The notes under the pieces: model-generated | Databases searched by the model: none | Told to the model about the DNA's origin: nothing | The model's input: the letters and a program-made list of their open reading frames with translations, nothing else | Part shown: in pieces, positions 10,241 to 19,307 of the stretch | Position numbering within the stretch: position 1 is the stretch's first letter | Layout of the letters: each line of letters starts with the position of its first letter | Source of the DNA: Metabacillus endolithicus | GTDB lineage: Bacteria > Bacillota > Bacilli > Bacillales > Bacillaceae | DNA: 64,000 nt | Assembly (NCBI RefSeq): GCF_023078335.1 | Contig: NZ_CP095550.1 | Coordinates: forward strand, 558,001 to 622,000 | Direction of reading: 5' to 3' | Position numbers and translations under genes: made by a program

Positions 10241-10295
10241 AGAGAAATAGTATGTGTTTCTAAGCATCCTTTACTAACTGTGGAGGTGATACATT

Positions 10296-10430
10296 TTGAC
10301 TGATGCTATGAAAAATGACAGGAAAAATGAAATTTTAGAATTAACACTTGAGGCAATGAAATCCAATATTAGTAAAGAAGAATTCAAACAATTTTTGAAA
10401 CAAAAAGCAAAAGAGAAAAACCGTACTTGA
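10296..10430 (+). CDS. SinI-like antirepressor peptide
   Basis: 44-residue protein starting at TTG, justified by a strong GGAGGTGAT ribosome binding site at 10282-10290. The core EILELTLEAMKSNISKEEF followed by KQFLKQK aligns with the SinR-binding helices of B. subtilis SinI (EWVELMVEAKEANISPEEI then RKYL). Conserved positions are the Glu-Leu, Glu-Ala, Asn-Ile-Ser and Glu-Glu. SinI sequesters the biofilm repressor SinR by forming a heterodimer. No sinR lies next to this gene, so it is an orphan paralogue or a SinI-domain regulator of another repressor. The upstream sigma-B-like promoter suggests general-stress induction (inference). It is flanked by strong terminators, hence monocistronic. 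Confidence 0.7.
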   Translation: MTDAMKNDRKNEILELTLEAMKSNISKEEFKQFLKQKAKEKNRT

Positions 10431-10447
10431 TTTTCGGTACATATGCT

Positions 10448-10494
10448 AAAAGGGACAGATTTTTCATTTCTTATTGAAAAATCTGTCCCTTTTA
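10448..10494. terminator. Strong bidirectional terminator
   Basis: 18-bp perfect stem (10448-10465 with 10476-10493) containing AAAAGGGACAGAT, with A and T runs on both sides. It serves the SinI-like gene and the convergent minus-strand gene. Confidence 0.9.
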
Positions 10495-10503
10495 TTTAAC
10501 AAC

Positions 10504-10782
10504 TTATTTTATCTTCTTAAACTCCTCAATAAACTGCTCAGGATTCGTTCGCATTTGAAATGAATACATACCTCTTGTTGTATGTAAGTAAAGAAATCCT
10601 ATATCACTAGAAATGATACGATACGAAATATCTAATACATCTTTTAATAAGAAAGTTTCAAAAGAGGTCGAGATCTCACTTGTAGACAATGTGATTTTAT
10701 GTTGCTCTTCTTTATGATATATAATATTTTCTTCAATATTTCTCGTAACTGTAATATAGGGCAAATTGGCGATTACTTTCAC
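10504..10782 (-). CDS. Conserved hypothetical protein, possibly PH-like fold
   Basis: 92 residues from the GTG at 10780-10782, which sits 5 bases after an AAAGGAGGG ribosome binding site. An upstream in-frame ATG at 10845 would overlap the helD gene and lacks a site. The sequence is beta-rich (VIANLPYITVTRNI, HKITLSTSEISTSF, VLDISYRIISSDIGFLYL, GMYSFQMRTNPEQFIEEFKK). That alternation of strands ending in a single helix is reminiscent of small bacterial PH-like domains, but this is only an impression. It follows helD by 19 bp and may be cotranscribed with it. Confidence 0.6.
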   Translation of the reverse strand: MKVIANLPYITVTRNIEENIIYHKEEQHKITLSTSEISTSFETFLLKDVLDISYRIISSDIGFLYLHTTRGMYSFQMRTNPEQFIEEFKKIK

Positions 10783-10801
10783 ATTGTCCCTCCTTTTGAA
10801 C

Positions 10802-13144
10802 TTATTCTTCCTTACTATAAAGATGATCAGAGATATTTTCAACAAATGGAGTCACTTGGCCTGCAGAATAGATAAATAATTCGTGCATCGCTCTTGTGCA
10901 GGCTGTATAGAATAGATTTCTTACATCTTCTTCATAATATTGTTCTTTAGAAGCATTGAACAAAATAACAGCATCAAATTCTATTCCTTTCGCAAGATAT
11001 GCTGGAATGATAATAATCCCTTTTTGGAACTCATTGCTTTTTTTATCAATTAGCTGTACATTCATATGCTGCTTAAGGTCTTGGTAAGCCTTCTGTGACT
11101 CCTCTGCAGTTTTGCAAATAATCGCAATCGTTTGATAGTTCTGCAATGTTCTGACTTTATTTTCTATGCTAGAAACAACTTCTGAGAGCTCTGTTTTTTC
11201 AATCATAACTGGTTTTGGTCCCTGTCGATTAAAAGGGTCAATTTCATTTTTATTATTAAGAATTTCACGAGTAAATTCAATAATTGGTTTGGTTGAGCGA
11301 TAACTACGGTTTAAAATAATTTTTTCAATTGACTCTCCCTGAAACAAGTTCATTAATGCCTCAATACCTGATTTGGAATGATGTGAATAGATTGCTTGGT
11401 TAGTATCACCTAACACTGTATATCTTGCGTTTGGGAAAAGCTGCTTAATAAATGCAAATTGAAACGCAGAGTAATCCTGTGCCTCATCAATAAACACATA
11501 TTTCACACTCGTATTCACTTGAAAACCTGTTATTTTTTCCTTTACATATAAATAAGGAGTTGCATCTTCATAAGGCAGTCTGTCTTGATTAATCTGGGAA
11601 ATAGTAAAAGAACAAACATCTTTCCACTCTTCTTCTGAGAGGCTTTCATTTTTTCCAACGGTTAAATGGTAAGGCAGTTTAAATAGCTGTCGATATATTT
11701 CCTTTATATTTAAAAATAAGTGAGATTTGATTTCTTTTCGGATAGAATGAAAGTGTCGCTTAACAACATATTTACGCAGCATCTTTTCCTCTCGCTCGTA
11801 ATCATCAAATGTATCTTCAGTAAAATTCCTTTGTTTCGTTAATTTTTCATAGAAAATTTGGTATTCTTCTTTACTTAAAAACTGAATTTCTTCTTCAACC
11901 CATGACTTTTCCCTTTCACTTTTTTCCATCTTCTTCAATTGACTCAATAGCCACTCTGAAACAAGCTTCACCCTATTTGAAAGGGAAAGTGCTCCGCTTA
12001 ACGAATAAAAATACGATGAAATCTCATCAGAACGAAAAATAATGTTTCCTCTAAACGTAATGTTATGAAATAATAACCCTTCTTCACTCAAATAATTCAA
12101 ATACTGATCAATTACTTTCATAAAATCATAAGATGATTTATAAACAGAAGACATTTTTCTAACTGGATACAATTGCTCATCCTTTGCCGTTAACATGTAT
12201 TCCATTAAAGTGAAAGGATCTTCCACCTCATACTGATTACGAAGTGAATGTTGTAAATATTGCTGAAATGTTGTTTGCTGCATATTTTCTTCACCAAGTT
12301 CAGGTAAAACATTACGAATATAGCTATTAAACATAAAGTTTGGAGAAAACAACAAAATTTCTTCTGCTTGTAAAGTTTCACGATGTTTATATAATAAATA
12401 GGCCATGCGCTGAAGTGCAGCTGACGTCTTACCACTTCCTGCAGCTCCTTGAACAAATAGTAGCTTCCCTTTTTCATTTCGTATTACCTTATTTTGTTCT
12501 TGTTGGATGGTGGCTACAATGCTTTTCATTTGGGTGTTTGATTGATCCCCAAGCACTTCCTGCAATAGTTCATCGCCAATTGTAATTCCGGTATCAAACA
12601 TACTTTTGATGCTGCCGTTTTTTATAATAAACTGACGTTTTAATTTAAGCTCTCCACTAACAACACCACCCGGAGCAGTGAATTCTGCAGAACCTAAAGA
12701 ATAGTCATAATATAAACTAGAAATTGGTGCACGCCAATCATAGATAAGAAACTCATCTGTACTCGGATCAAGGTAAGATGCAATTCCTAAGTAAATACTT
12801 TCAACCTCCCGTTCCCCTTCTTCCACAAAATCAATTCTTGCAAAATATGGTGCTTCAATAAGCCGTTTTAAGTTTTTTTCGTCTTGATCCAGATTTTTAT
12901 GTCGATGCTCTCGTTCAGCTAAAAATTCAGCTTGTTGTTTTATACTTGTTGCTGTTTCACCTGCTTCTACAGCATCATCAAAGTTTACCGTAACATCTTC
13001 CCAGAAACTCTTTCTTATTTCGATAATATCTGTTTTCACCGTTGATGTTTGTTTCTGTAGACCCATTAAATCATTTTTCAATTTATGTAAAACATCATTT
13101 ATTCTAATTTGTTCATCTTGAAGATTCTTTTCAAAAGTATCCAT
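10802..13144 (-). CDS. helD: RNA polymerase recycling helicase HelD (UvrD/Rep-like)
   Basis: Superfamily 1 helicase-like ATPase that binds RNA polymerase in Gram-positive bacteria and removes stalled enzyme from DNA. It has 780 residues against about 774 for B. subtilis HelD (YvgS). The long N-terminal coiled-coil arm (residues 1-100, charged and Glu/Lys-rich) is the HelD hallmark. Walker A is GAAGSGKTS near residue 233. Walker B/Q-region VFIDEAQDYSAFQF is followed by GDTNQAIY, and late helicase motifs include NRSYRST and the C-terminal YTACTRAMHELFIY. The gene has an AAGGCGGG ribosome binding site before the ATG at 13144. Energy from ATP hydrolysis opens the RNAP clamps (known for the family). 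Confidence 0.92.
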   Translation of the reverse strand: MDTFEKNLQDEQIRINDVLHKLKNDLMGLQKQTSTVKTDIIEIRKSFWEDVTVNFDDAVEAGETATSIKQQAEFLAEREHRHKNLDQDEKNLKRLIEAPYFARIDFVEEGEREVESIYLGIASYLDPSTDEFLIYDWRAPISSLYYDYSLGSAEFTAPGGVVSGELKLKRQFIIKNGSIKSMFDTGITIGDELLQEVLGDQSNTQMKSIVATIQQEQNKVIRNEKGKLLFVQGAAGSGKTSAALQRMAYLLYKHRETLQAEEILLFSPNFMFNSYIRNVLPELGEENMQQTTFQQYLQHSLRNQYEVEDPFTLMEYMLTAKDEQLYPVRKMSSVYKSSYDFMKVIDQYLNYLSEEGLLFHNITFRGNIIFRSDEISSYFYSLSGALSLSNRVKLVSEWLLSQLKKMEKSEREKSWVEEEIQFLSKEEYQIFYEKLTKQRNFTEDTFDDYEREEKMLRKYVVKRHFHSIRKEIKSHLFLNIKEIYRQLFKLPYHLTVGKNESLSEEEWKDVCSFTISQINQDRLPYEDATPYLYVKEKITGFQVNTSVKYVFIDEAQDYSAFQFAFIKQLFPNARYTVLGDTNQAIYSHHSKSGIEALMNLFQGESIEKIILNRSYRSTKPIIEFTREILNNKNEIDPFNRQGPKPVMIEKTELSEVVSSIENKVRTLQNYQTIAIICKTAEESQKAYQDLKQHMNVQLIDKKSNEFQKGIIIIPAYLAKGIEFDAVILFNASKEQYYEEDVRNLFYTACTRAMHELFIYSAGQVTPFVENISDHLYSKEE

Positions 13145-13349
13145 TAAATCCCGCCTTTATAGACTATTCTATTGAAACTAACCACTTTTTTTGTTCTCCT
13201 ATCTTTACATTCTAGACGTATCGTGAAAATCCTACATATTGGAAAGCTTATGTTACTTTTAATAAATTCATTAAAACTTTACAGAATATTTGCTGTCTGT
13301 TCATTTTTCATTGCTAAGCTAATAGTAAGAAAAGAAGGAGGGATCTCTT

Positions 13350-14875
13350 ATGACTAAACATAAAATGATCATTCTTTACTGTGTTATTAGCTTACTACTT
13401 GTGTCAACCACAGTTTATTCAGCAACAACCTTAACATCAAGCGATGATACGATTGAAATTCATCTACTTGAAATTTGAATGATTTTCACGGTCAATTAAA
13501 CACTCACCACAATATATTAGGCCAAAAAGTTGGTGGAGCAGAGTATGTATCAGCTTATATCAATAAATTTAGAAAGCAATATGAAAACACATTCCTTGTT
13601 CACTCAGGCGATATGGTCGGAGGAAGTCCCCCACTATCTGCACTATTCCATGATGAGCCTACAATAGAGTTTTTAAACTACCTAAATGTTGATATAGGAA
13701 CTCTTGGGAACCATGAATTTGATGAAGGAGTCCAAGAAATGTTTAGATTAGTTGAAGGAAATAATGATCGATCTTTTCCAGGATCTACTGCTACTTATAT
13801 TTCTGCCAACGTAATAGATAACAAATCAAATTCACCCCTTCTTCCCCCATACACGATAAAAGAGATTAATGGTGTAAAATTAGGCTTCATAGGTGCTGTG
13901 ACTACTGAAACAAATAAATTTGTCATTCCTGAAAACCGTCAAGAAATTACGATTTCAGATGAAGTTGCGGCAATAAATCTCGCAACAGAAAATCTCATCG
14001 ATCAAGGTGTTCATTCTATTATTGTACTAGCACATATTTCTGCTAAATCCAATTTAAAAGGCGGAAACCCTCAGTTAGATATGATCAAAATGGCTCCTCT
14101 CCTTCATGATGAAGTGGATGTTATATTTGCCGGTCACAGTCATGGATACGCCAACACTGTTGTTGATAACAAGTTAATTGTCCAGAGCTATGCCTATGGA
14201 AAAGCCATTTCAGATGTAAAAATTAAGGTCAATCCACAAAACGGTCAGATTGTTAACAAAGAAGCTGACATTCATTTAACCTTCCATTCTCTTATTAACC
14301 CAGACCAGACGGTAGTAAACATGTTGACTCATTACGAGAAAAAGCTTTCTAGACAAACAAAAGAAATCATTTCATCTATTCCTCGTGATCTTTCTAGGAA
14401 AAAGAATTCAAAAGGACAATCAGCACTTGGAAGCATGATTGTTTCGGCGATGCTAGAAAAAACAAATAGTGACATTGCCTTTCTGCATCACGGAGGTATT
14501 AGGTTTTCATTAAATAAAGGAAATATTACACTTGAAGATATTTATAGATCATTACCCTTTAATCACAAATTAGTAAAAATGCAAGTAACTGGACAACAAA
14601 TGATAAACATACTAAATCAACAATGGACTTACGAAAAAGAGAATCTCTTACAATCTAATGGTATTAGTTATCAAAAGACTCACATAAATAATAAAATAAT
14701 TGAGCTAAAAGATTCTCTAGGAGAAGATATAGAACCAGATAAAATATATACTGTTGTAACAAGTGATTACCTTGCTTATGGAGGGGATGGTTTTTCAGCT
14801 TTTAAAGCAGGAGAAGTTGTTTTTACTGGTGAAACTATTCGGGATGTTTTTATTGACTACTTGAAAAAAAGATAG
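13350..14875 (+). pseudogene. Secreted 5'-nucleotidase / metallophosphoesterase, frameshift after the signal peptide
   Basis: Exported nucleotidase of the UshA/YfkN type. An ATG at 13350 behind AGAAGGAGGG encodes a classical signal peptide (MTKHKMIILYCVISLLLVST then TVYSATT), but that frame stops at 13476-13478. The metallophosphoesterase domain continues in another frame from 13475 with NDFHGQLN, HSGDMVGGSP, GTLGNHEFDEG and GHSHG (metal-binding Asp, His, Asn). A 5_nucleotid_C domain follows with LGSMIVSAMLE, HHGGIRFSL and YGGDGFSAF. One base added, or two removed, near 13470-13478 would rejoin them to about 508 residues. Without the repair the catalytic part has no export signal. No sortase motif is visible at the end. 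Confidence 0.8.
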
Positions 14876-14881
14876 AATCTT

Positions 14882-14936
14882 ACAGAGACATTTTTTCAAT
14901 CAAAAATACCCCCTTTTAAAGGGGGAGTTTCTCTGT
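14882..14936. terminator. Bidirectional terminator
   Basis: A CCCCC/GGGGG hairpin (14909-14925) is nested inside an outer ACAGAGA/TCTCTGT pair, between convergent genes. Confidence 0.7.
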
Positions 14937-14938
14937 AT

Positions 14939-15574
14939 TTATTCCAAATCAAACTCTGATAAAGAGTCCATATGACTTGCTATCATCGCAATAATTGTAC
15001 TTGCTTCTTCTTTACTAAAGATAAAATTTGTTTCATCTTTTATCATATCATCATCGTCAGTTTTAATACGGTTTATTCGACGAAGAACTCCATCACCAGT
15101 CTCCTGGACAACTCCAAATTGATAAGTAACTTCCACTTCATCTTCATACATAAACGCTGTAACTTCTGGTGTTTCCCACTCAACATCAATTTCTTCGAAT
15201 ATGTCTGAATCCTCATCATCTTCATATTCGTCATCTAAGTATACAACATCATCGAAGTCATCATCATTCATATAAAGATGGAAGCTTTCATGCACAGCAT
15301 CTACGATATCTTCAATATCTCCTAATATTGCTCTAGATGTTTGCTCGTACTCAAGATCGAACGTTTCAATATAAAATTCTTCGTTGTGAGGATCAAAAAA
15401 CAACGTACAGAAATAATCACGATCTTCATCCTTCGTTTCTACGAAAAATTCAATTCTAGGATGCTTTGCTCCGCGATCAATTGACATATGTCCTTCTTGG
15501 TCATATTTTTCACAAATCGACTCCAAATGGTCCTGTAATTCACTACTAACACGATCAAACCATTCCATACTCAT
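14939..15574 (-). CDS. Highly acidic cytosolic protein of unknown function
   Basis: 211 residues with an Asp/Glu tract from about 102 to 135 (NDDDFDDVVYLDDEYEDDED) and a strongly negative overall charge. The N-terminal half (MEWFDRVSSELQDHLESICE, then RIEFFVETKDEDRDYFCTLFF) looks like a compact alpha/beta domain. No signal peptide or membrane segment is seen. It ends EASTIIAMIASHMDSLSEFD. The start is supported by an AAAGGTGGGG ribosome binding site; ATG codons at residues 1 and 3 are both possible. I cannot place it in a named family. It is a single gene between the 5'-nucleotidase and the coiled-coil gene, with a divergent upstream region holding a 16-bp palindrome. Confidence 0.7.
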   Translation of the reverse strand: MSMEWFDRVSSELQDHLESICEKYDQEGHMSIDRGAKHPRIEFFVETKDEDRDYFCTLFFDPHNEEFYIETFDLEYEQTSRAILGDIEDIVDAVHESFHLYMNDDDFDDVVYLDDEYEDDEDSDIFEEIDVEWETPEVTAFMYEDEVEVTYQFGVVQETGDGVLRRINRIKTDDDDMIKDETNFIFSKEEASTIIAMIASHMDSLSEFDLE

Positions 15575-15710
15575 TTTTACCCCACCTTTTACTCTAATTT
15601 CTATTTTACTATTCCCTACTTTTTTGAAAATTTTCCTATTTTTTTATTTTTAGGTAAATAAGAAGTTCTCACAAGCATACAATGCAGTCAACTTAACGAA
15701 AAAGTTTAAA

Positions 15711-15735
15711 GTATATAGATCATAAAGCTGGGTAC
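15711..15735 (+). promoter_or_regulatory. Possible sigma-B-type promoter of the coiled-coil gene
   Basis: GTATAT (15711-15716), 13-bp spacer, GGGTAC (15730-15735). The -10 matches the sigma-B consensus at 5 of 6, the -35 at only 4 of 6. Confidence 0.3.
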
Positions 15736-15741
15736 CGGCAT

Positions 15742-15757
15742 ATGATGTTAACATCAT
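15742..15757. repeat. Perfect 16-bp palindrome (operator candidate)
   Basis: ATGATGTTAACATCAT is fully self-complementary and lies just after the possible promoter and 30 bp before the coiled-coil gene. Such a site would suit a dimeric repressor. Confidence 0.45.
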
Positions 15758-15787
15758 CTATTAGACTGACTGAAAGGAGTGAGTTTT

Positions 15788-16567
15788 TTGGTTTATATAA
15801 AAAACGATCAACATCCTTTACTATATAAACATTCAGCAGAAGTTAAGGCTACATCAAACCAAGACTCTTATCGCAGAAACTATTTACAAGAATTTATTCA
15901 TGCTCAACAAAACATAAATTCACAATTAAGAAATGCTTCAACACAAGTAAATACACTTGTTCATGAAACAAAGGTTGAGCAACAGCATCATTTTGACCAA
16001 TTATCAAAAAAAATAGAAAATCAAGAAGAAAGAACAACTCCGCTGCTTGATAACATCCATAAGCAGGAGGAAGCCTATAAAGTTTTACTGGAAAGATTTG
16101 AATCAATTGAAATGTTTAATCAAGAGTTGTTAAAAAAGTATGAAGATGAAGGCCTGCTTAATCAAGCAATTGTTGATCAATTAACCATTCAGGATACTGC
16201 CGTTCAAAACTTATCAATTAGACTAGAAAAATTTGGTGAAAATCATGATAACCTTAATAATAAATTGGCTGAACAAAATGAGATTAACGAACAAGTTTTA
16301 AAAACAGTCGAAATTCAGGAAGCATTCCACAAAACGATACTACAAAAACTTGAACAGCAAGAAGCGATCAATCTAAAGACTTCACGTGAAGTAGATAGTT
16401 TAAAAGCAACACTATTCGAACGAATTAGTTATGTTATTGACAAGATTGAAGAAAATTACCGCAGTGTAACAGGATTTATTAATCAATTCTTTACCAAAAC
16501 ACACATCATTCCCAAAAAAACAGCGGATACTGATAGAAAACAGAAAGAAACAACGCTAAATAAATAA
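15788..16567 (+). CDS. Long coiled-coil protein of unknown function
   Basis: About 259 residues from the TTG at 15788, which is 8 bases after GAAAGGAG; a GTG at 15779 overlaps that site. Apart from the first 20 and last 40 residues the protein is almost wholly heptad-like and rich in Gln, Glu, Leu and Asn. It has recurring blocks such as LEQQEAINLKTSREV, LERFESIEMFNQELLKKYED and LAEQNEINEQVLKTVEIQEA. No signal peptide or membrane segment is present. The repeated pattern LxxQExxxxxxLxxLE, about 30 residues apart, suggests an extended rod. A basic tail (IIPKKTADTDRKQKE) ends it. Possibly a structural or scaffold protein, perhaps stress-induced given the promoter candidate. Family not recognised. 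Confidence 0.65.
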   Translation: MVYIKNDQHPLLYKHSAEVKATSNQDSYRRNYLQEFIHAQQNINSQLRNASTQVNTLVHETKVEQQHHFDQLSKKIENQEERTTPLLDNIHKQEEAYKVLLERFESIEMFNQELLKKYEDEGLLNQAIVDQLTIQDTAVQNLSIRLEKFGENHDNLNNKLAEQNEINEQVLKTVEIQEAFHKTILQKLEQQEAINLKTSREVDSLKATLFERISYVIDKIEENYRSVTGFINQFFTKTHIIPKKTADTDRKQKETTLNK

Positions 16568-16570
16568 TAA

Positions 16571-16620
16571 AAAAACTGATTTCATGTAGGAGTAACACCT
16601 TACATGAAATCAGTTTTTTA
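16571..16620. terminator. Bidirectional terminator
   Basis: AAAAACTGATTTCATGTA (16571-16588) is perfectly complementary to 16601-16618, between convergent genes and overlapping the last codon of the minus-strand one. Confidence 0.9.
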
Positions 16621-16920
16621 ATAGTAATTTACTCCATTCTCACAGTCTGAATGTTCGCCATATATCATACTCATCATTTCCTGTGAGGCGTCATCTGAGA
16701 CACTTTCATAGTCCTTTGCAAAATGCTTCAAGCTATCACAAAATCCAACGTTATCCTGCCCTACACCTTCTGACCAACTAACAAAGTTATGGTAATCCTG
16801 AAGTGGGTCATAAGATTCAAAGTTAGCAATAACATCACTCGAACCAAGTGTTGTTACTTCAATCCCTTTATAAGTATCTGGATGATGTTCATCATATTTT
16901 ACACATGCGTAAAAAATCAT
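16618..16920 (-). CDS. Small hypothetical protein
   Basis: 100 residues from the ATG at 16918-16920, chosen because GAAGGGAC precedes it at a good distance; a longer version starting at 16947 has no such site. The protein starts MIFYACVKYDEHHPDTYKG and contains a Ser/Asp/Gly-rich middle (EVTTLGSSDVIANFESYDPL) and a Cys near the end (GEHSDCENGVNYY). No membrane segment is seen. No family recognised. It is convergent with the coiled-coil gene and shares its terminator. Confidence 0.55.
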   Translation of the reverse strand: MIFYACVKYDEHHPDTYKGIEVTTLGSSDVIANFESYDPLQDYHNFVSWSEGVGQDNVGFCDSLKHFAKDYESVSDDASQEMMSMIYGEHSDCENGVNYY

Positions 16921-16980
16921 CTTATCTGTCCCTTCACAAATTGTCATATATCATAGTTTGCTTAGTAGCTAGTGAAAATA

Positions 16981-17000
16981 TTCCATTTAAAGAAATGGAA
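16981..17000. repeat. Short inverted repeat in the divergent intergenic region
   Basis: TTCCATTT and AAATGGAA, 4 bp apart, lie between the divergent genes at 16920 and 17086. Possible operator or small hairpin. Confidence 0.3.
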
Positions 17001-17085
17001 ACTCAAGATCATTTTTCAAAATTATGATTTGTCATCACCCAAAAAGGAAAAAATAATCATGTGAATCGATTTATGGAGGGAAATC

Positions 17086-17277
17086 ATGTCAAAAAAGTAT
17101 CCTAGTTTTGTAAAGAGTGAATTTTTTGTAGATGAACCTGGGAATTGGCACTTAAAAGAGGGTGCACCAGATGAAATGAAAAAAGAGTTAAAAGAATATG
17201 TGGAATCATTAAATACGATTCAAGATGAACCCGGTACAATTGACAGCATTCATGTTCCATACCCTTATGGCGATTAA
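17086..17277 (+). CDS. Small hypothetical protein
   Basis: 63 residues behind ATGGAGGG. The sequence is polar with Pro-rich ends: KYPSFVKSEFFVDEPGNWHL, then KEGAPDEMKKELKEYVESLN, ending HVPYPYGD. No signal or membrane segment. A short amphipathic helix (DEMKKELKEYVESLNTI) is flanked by Pro/Gly-rich loops. Family not recognised. It stands alone and its stop lies inside the start of the terminator stem. Confidence 0.6.
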   Translation: MSKKYPSFVKSEFFVDEPGNWHLKEGAPDEMKKELKEYVESLNTIQDEPGTIDSIHVPYPYGD

Positions 17278-17321
17278 CAAGAAGAAGACCACAATCATCA
17301 GATTGCGGTCTTCTTCTTGTT
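17276..17321. terminator. Bidirectional terminator
   Basis: AACAAGAAGAAGACC pairs with GGTCTTCTTCTTGTT around CAATC/GATTG. It lies between the plus-strand small gene and the end of galM. Confidence 0.85.
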
Positions 17322-17326
17322 AATCA

Positions 17327-18373
17327 TTATAGTACTGAAAAAGAATACGTTGTAGACGTTTTGTACTCCTCATTTACATCTAAGACACACGGAGAAAAAT
17401 GTGGGAAGTGTATAGAATCAGGCAGCCCTTGTGTTTCTAAGCAAATACCTAGATATTTTCTTGCTTGAGTTCCTCTTATTTCAAAGGAATCGTCCATCAT
17501 ATTACTTGTATATATAACAACACTTTGTTCATCAGTTTCCACCGTTAATTTTCTCCCACTCTGTTCTTCAACTAAAGTGATTTCTTCATTATGATGGTCG
17601 TTTAATAAAAATGGATGATCTACACCATTACCCGCTATTTGTATTTGTTGGTGATTTCCCTCAATTGCTTCTTTTATAGCTTTACTATTTCTGAAGTCAA
17701 ATGGAGTGTTATCCACTTCAAGAAATTCGCCTGTTGGTAGTAAGTTTTCACCTAGTTCAAGAAATTGATTGCTCTTTAGTTGCAGTTTATGTGATAAGAT
17801 ATCATTTTTTAGATTTCCACTTAAATTGAAATATGTATGATTTGTGAGGTTAACTAAAGTCTTCTTGTCTGATGTAGCACTGTATGAAATCTTCAGCTCG
17901 TTATTATTTGTTAAGACGTACGTTGCATGTACGGTCAAGTTTCCAGGGTATCCATTTTCACCATCTGGACTACAATAAGAAAACTCAACTCCAACTTCTC
18001 CGTCATGCTGAAACTCTTTTGCAGCCCACAGTTTTCTGTCAAATGCCTCTGGTCCACCATGTAGATGGTTATTATTTTCATTTTTCGGTAACGAATATTG
18101 TTTACCATCCAACTCAAATTCAGCATTGCCTATTCTACCAGCAACACGACCGACGATTGTTCCAAAGTATGGTGAATCATTTAAATAGCTGTCAATATCA
18201 TCAAAACCTAGGACAACGTTTTCATGGTTTCCATTTTTATCAGGTACAATGATATCAGTAATAATACAGCCTAATGTTATACATGTCACTTTCATGCCAT
18301 GATCATTTTCTAGAGAATAGCTGTATACGTTTTCGCTATTAAGCTCTCCGAAAGTATTTTTAGTTATATTCAT
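17327..18373 (-). CDS. galM: Aldose 1-epimerase (mutarotase)
   Basis: Interconverts alpha and beta anomers of glucose or galactose in the cytosol. 348 residues, the family norm. Characteristic motifs in order are VVLGFDDIDSYL, YFGTIVGRVAGRI (substrate-binding Arg), NNHLHGG (His), LTNHTYFNLSG (catalytic His) and a conserved Asp in GVDHPFLL. They are followed by ICLETQGLPDSIHFPHF, where the catalytic Glu is the E of LETQ. The ribosome binding site AAGGGAGAG fits the ATG at 18373. It is a monocistronic gene with no sugar-operon partner, which is usual for Bacillus housekeeping mutarotases. Confidence 0.93.
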   Translation of the reverse strand: MNITKNTFGELNSENVYSYSLENDHGMKVTCITLGCIITDIIVPDKNGNHENVVLGFDDIDSYLNDSPYFGTIVGRVAGRIGNAEFELDGKQYSLPKNENNNHLHGGPEAFDRKLWAAKEFQHDGEVGVEFSYCSPDGENGYPGNLTVHATYVLTNNNELKISYSATSDKKTLVNLTNHTYFNLSGNLKNDILSHKLQLKSNQFLELGENLLPTGEFLEVDNTPFDFRNSKAIKEAIEGNHQQIQIAGNGVDHPFLLNDHHNEEITLVEEQSGRKLTVETDEQSVVIYTSNMMDDSFEIRGTQARKYLGICLETQGLPDSIHFPHFSPCVLDVNEEYKTSTTYSFSVL

Positions 18374-18527
18374 CTATCTCTCTCCCTTAATACACTTTAT
18401 TGTTTTCCCATAAAGATATAATAACACAACTTGTTCATACATCTTTATCTTATAATTAAATAATTAATCATTTATTTGTCGATTCCTGCTAAAAACGGAA
18501 ATTTCCTTAATCAAGACCAGATATTAC

Positions 18528-19307
18528 TTATTTTTGTTGGTTTAGTGTGGCAATAAATGATGAAATCTCCCTATTTGCCGATTTCCATCTTTTCGTTGGC
18601 ACTTGATGGTTTGTTCGTTTAAAAAACACAACTCTAAGGTTATTCGTTCTTTTTTTAAAATAAGATAAATATTTATTAATTAAATCAGACCTCGTTCCAT
18701 ACATCAAAAGAATAGGAACGTTAATTTTATGAATATCATTTATCAAATTGCTTCTTAGTACAACTTGATAGTATTTATACCAAGCACTAGGTTGACATTT
18801 CTCCATATGCTGAATAAGCAATTCCCTCAATTTTTTGTTTTTTGTATGACTTACAGCTAACAATTGACCTAAAAATTTTTGATGGTGTTTAACCATGTAC
18901 ATACCTGCCTTGTGTTCCCACTGAAATGCTGTATTTATAACTGCTGGATATCCACCAAATAAAATAAGTCCACTTACACGATTTGGATATGATATACATA
19001 AATTTTGAGCAATTACTCCACCGGCAGAATAACCACAAATAACAACCTCTTCAAGATTCAGCTTATTTAATAGTTCGATAAGCTCTTCACTATAATGACG
19101 AATCGAAACTTCACTTGATTTTATCCGTGAGCTATCTCCATGCCCTGATAAGTCAGGAACAATGATTCTCATTTTTTCACTAAGTTTCCTTTGGTAATAA
19201 AACACGTGCCGCCCCATCCCAGGTGGATGTATAAAAAGGACCGGTATTCCTTGTCCAAAATCATCATACGCAATTATTTTATTCTCATTTAATTGAACAG
19301 TTGGCAC
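18528..19307 (-). CDS. Alpha/beta-fold hydrolase
   Basis: 259 residues from a GTG behind AGGAGGGA. The oxyanion-hole stretch is PVLFIHPPGMGRH (about residues 23-35) and DLSGHGDSSR follows. The nucleophile elbow is CGYSAGG (Ser near 95), the likely acid Asp lies in MYGTRSDLIN and the catalytic His in KRTNHQVPTKRW. No signal peptide, so cytosolic. The family includes esterases, haloperoxidase-like proteins and lactonases, and nothing here fixes the substrate. HPPG in place of the common HGxG/HGWG is a mild peculiarity. Single gene. Confidence 0.85.
   Translation of the reverse strand: MPTVQLNENKIIAYDDFGQGIPVLFIHPPGMGRHVFYYQRKLSEKMRIIVPDLSGHGDSSRIKSSEVSIRHYSEELIELLNKLNLEEVVICGYSAGGVIAQNLCISYPNRVSGLILFGGYPAVINTAFQWEHKAGMYMVKHHQKFLGQLLAVSHTKNKKLRELLIQHMEKCQPSAWYKYYQVVLRSNLINDIHKINVPILLMYGTRSDLINKYLSYFKKRTNNLRVVFFKRTNHQVPTKRWKSANREISSFIATLNQQK

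Noticed and set aside
13475..14875. 5'-nucleotidase starting at TTG 13475 without signal peptide
   Set aside because: A perfect signal peptide with a strong ribosome site lies just upstream in another frame, so a frame break is a better explanation than a cytosolic enzyme.
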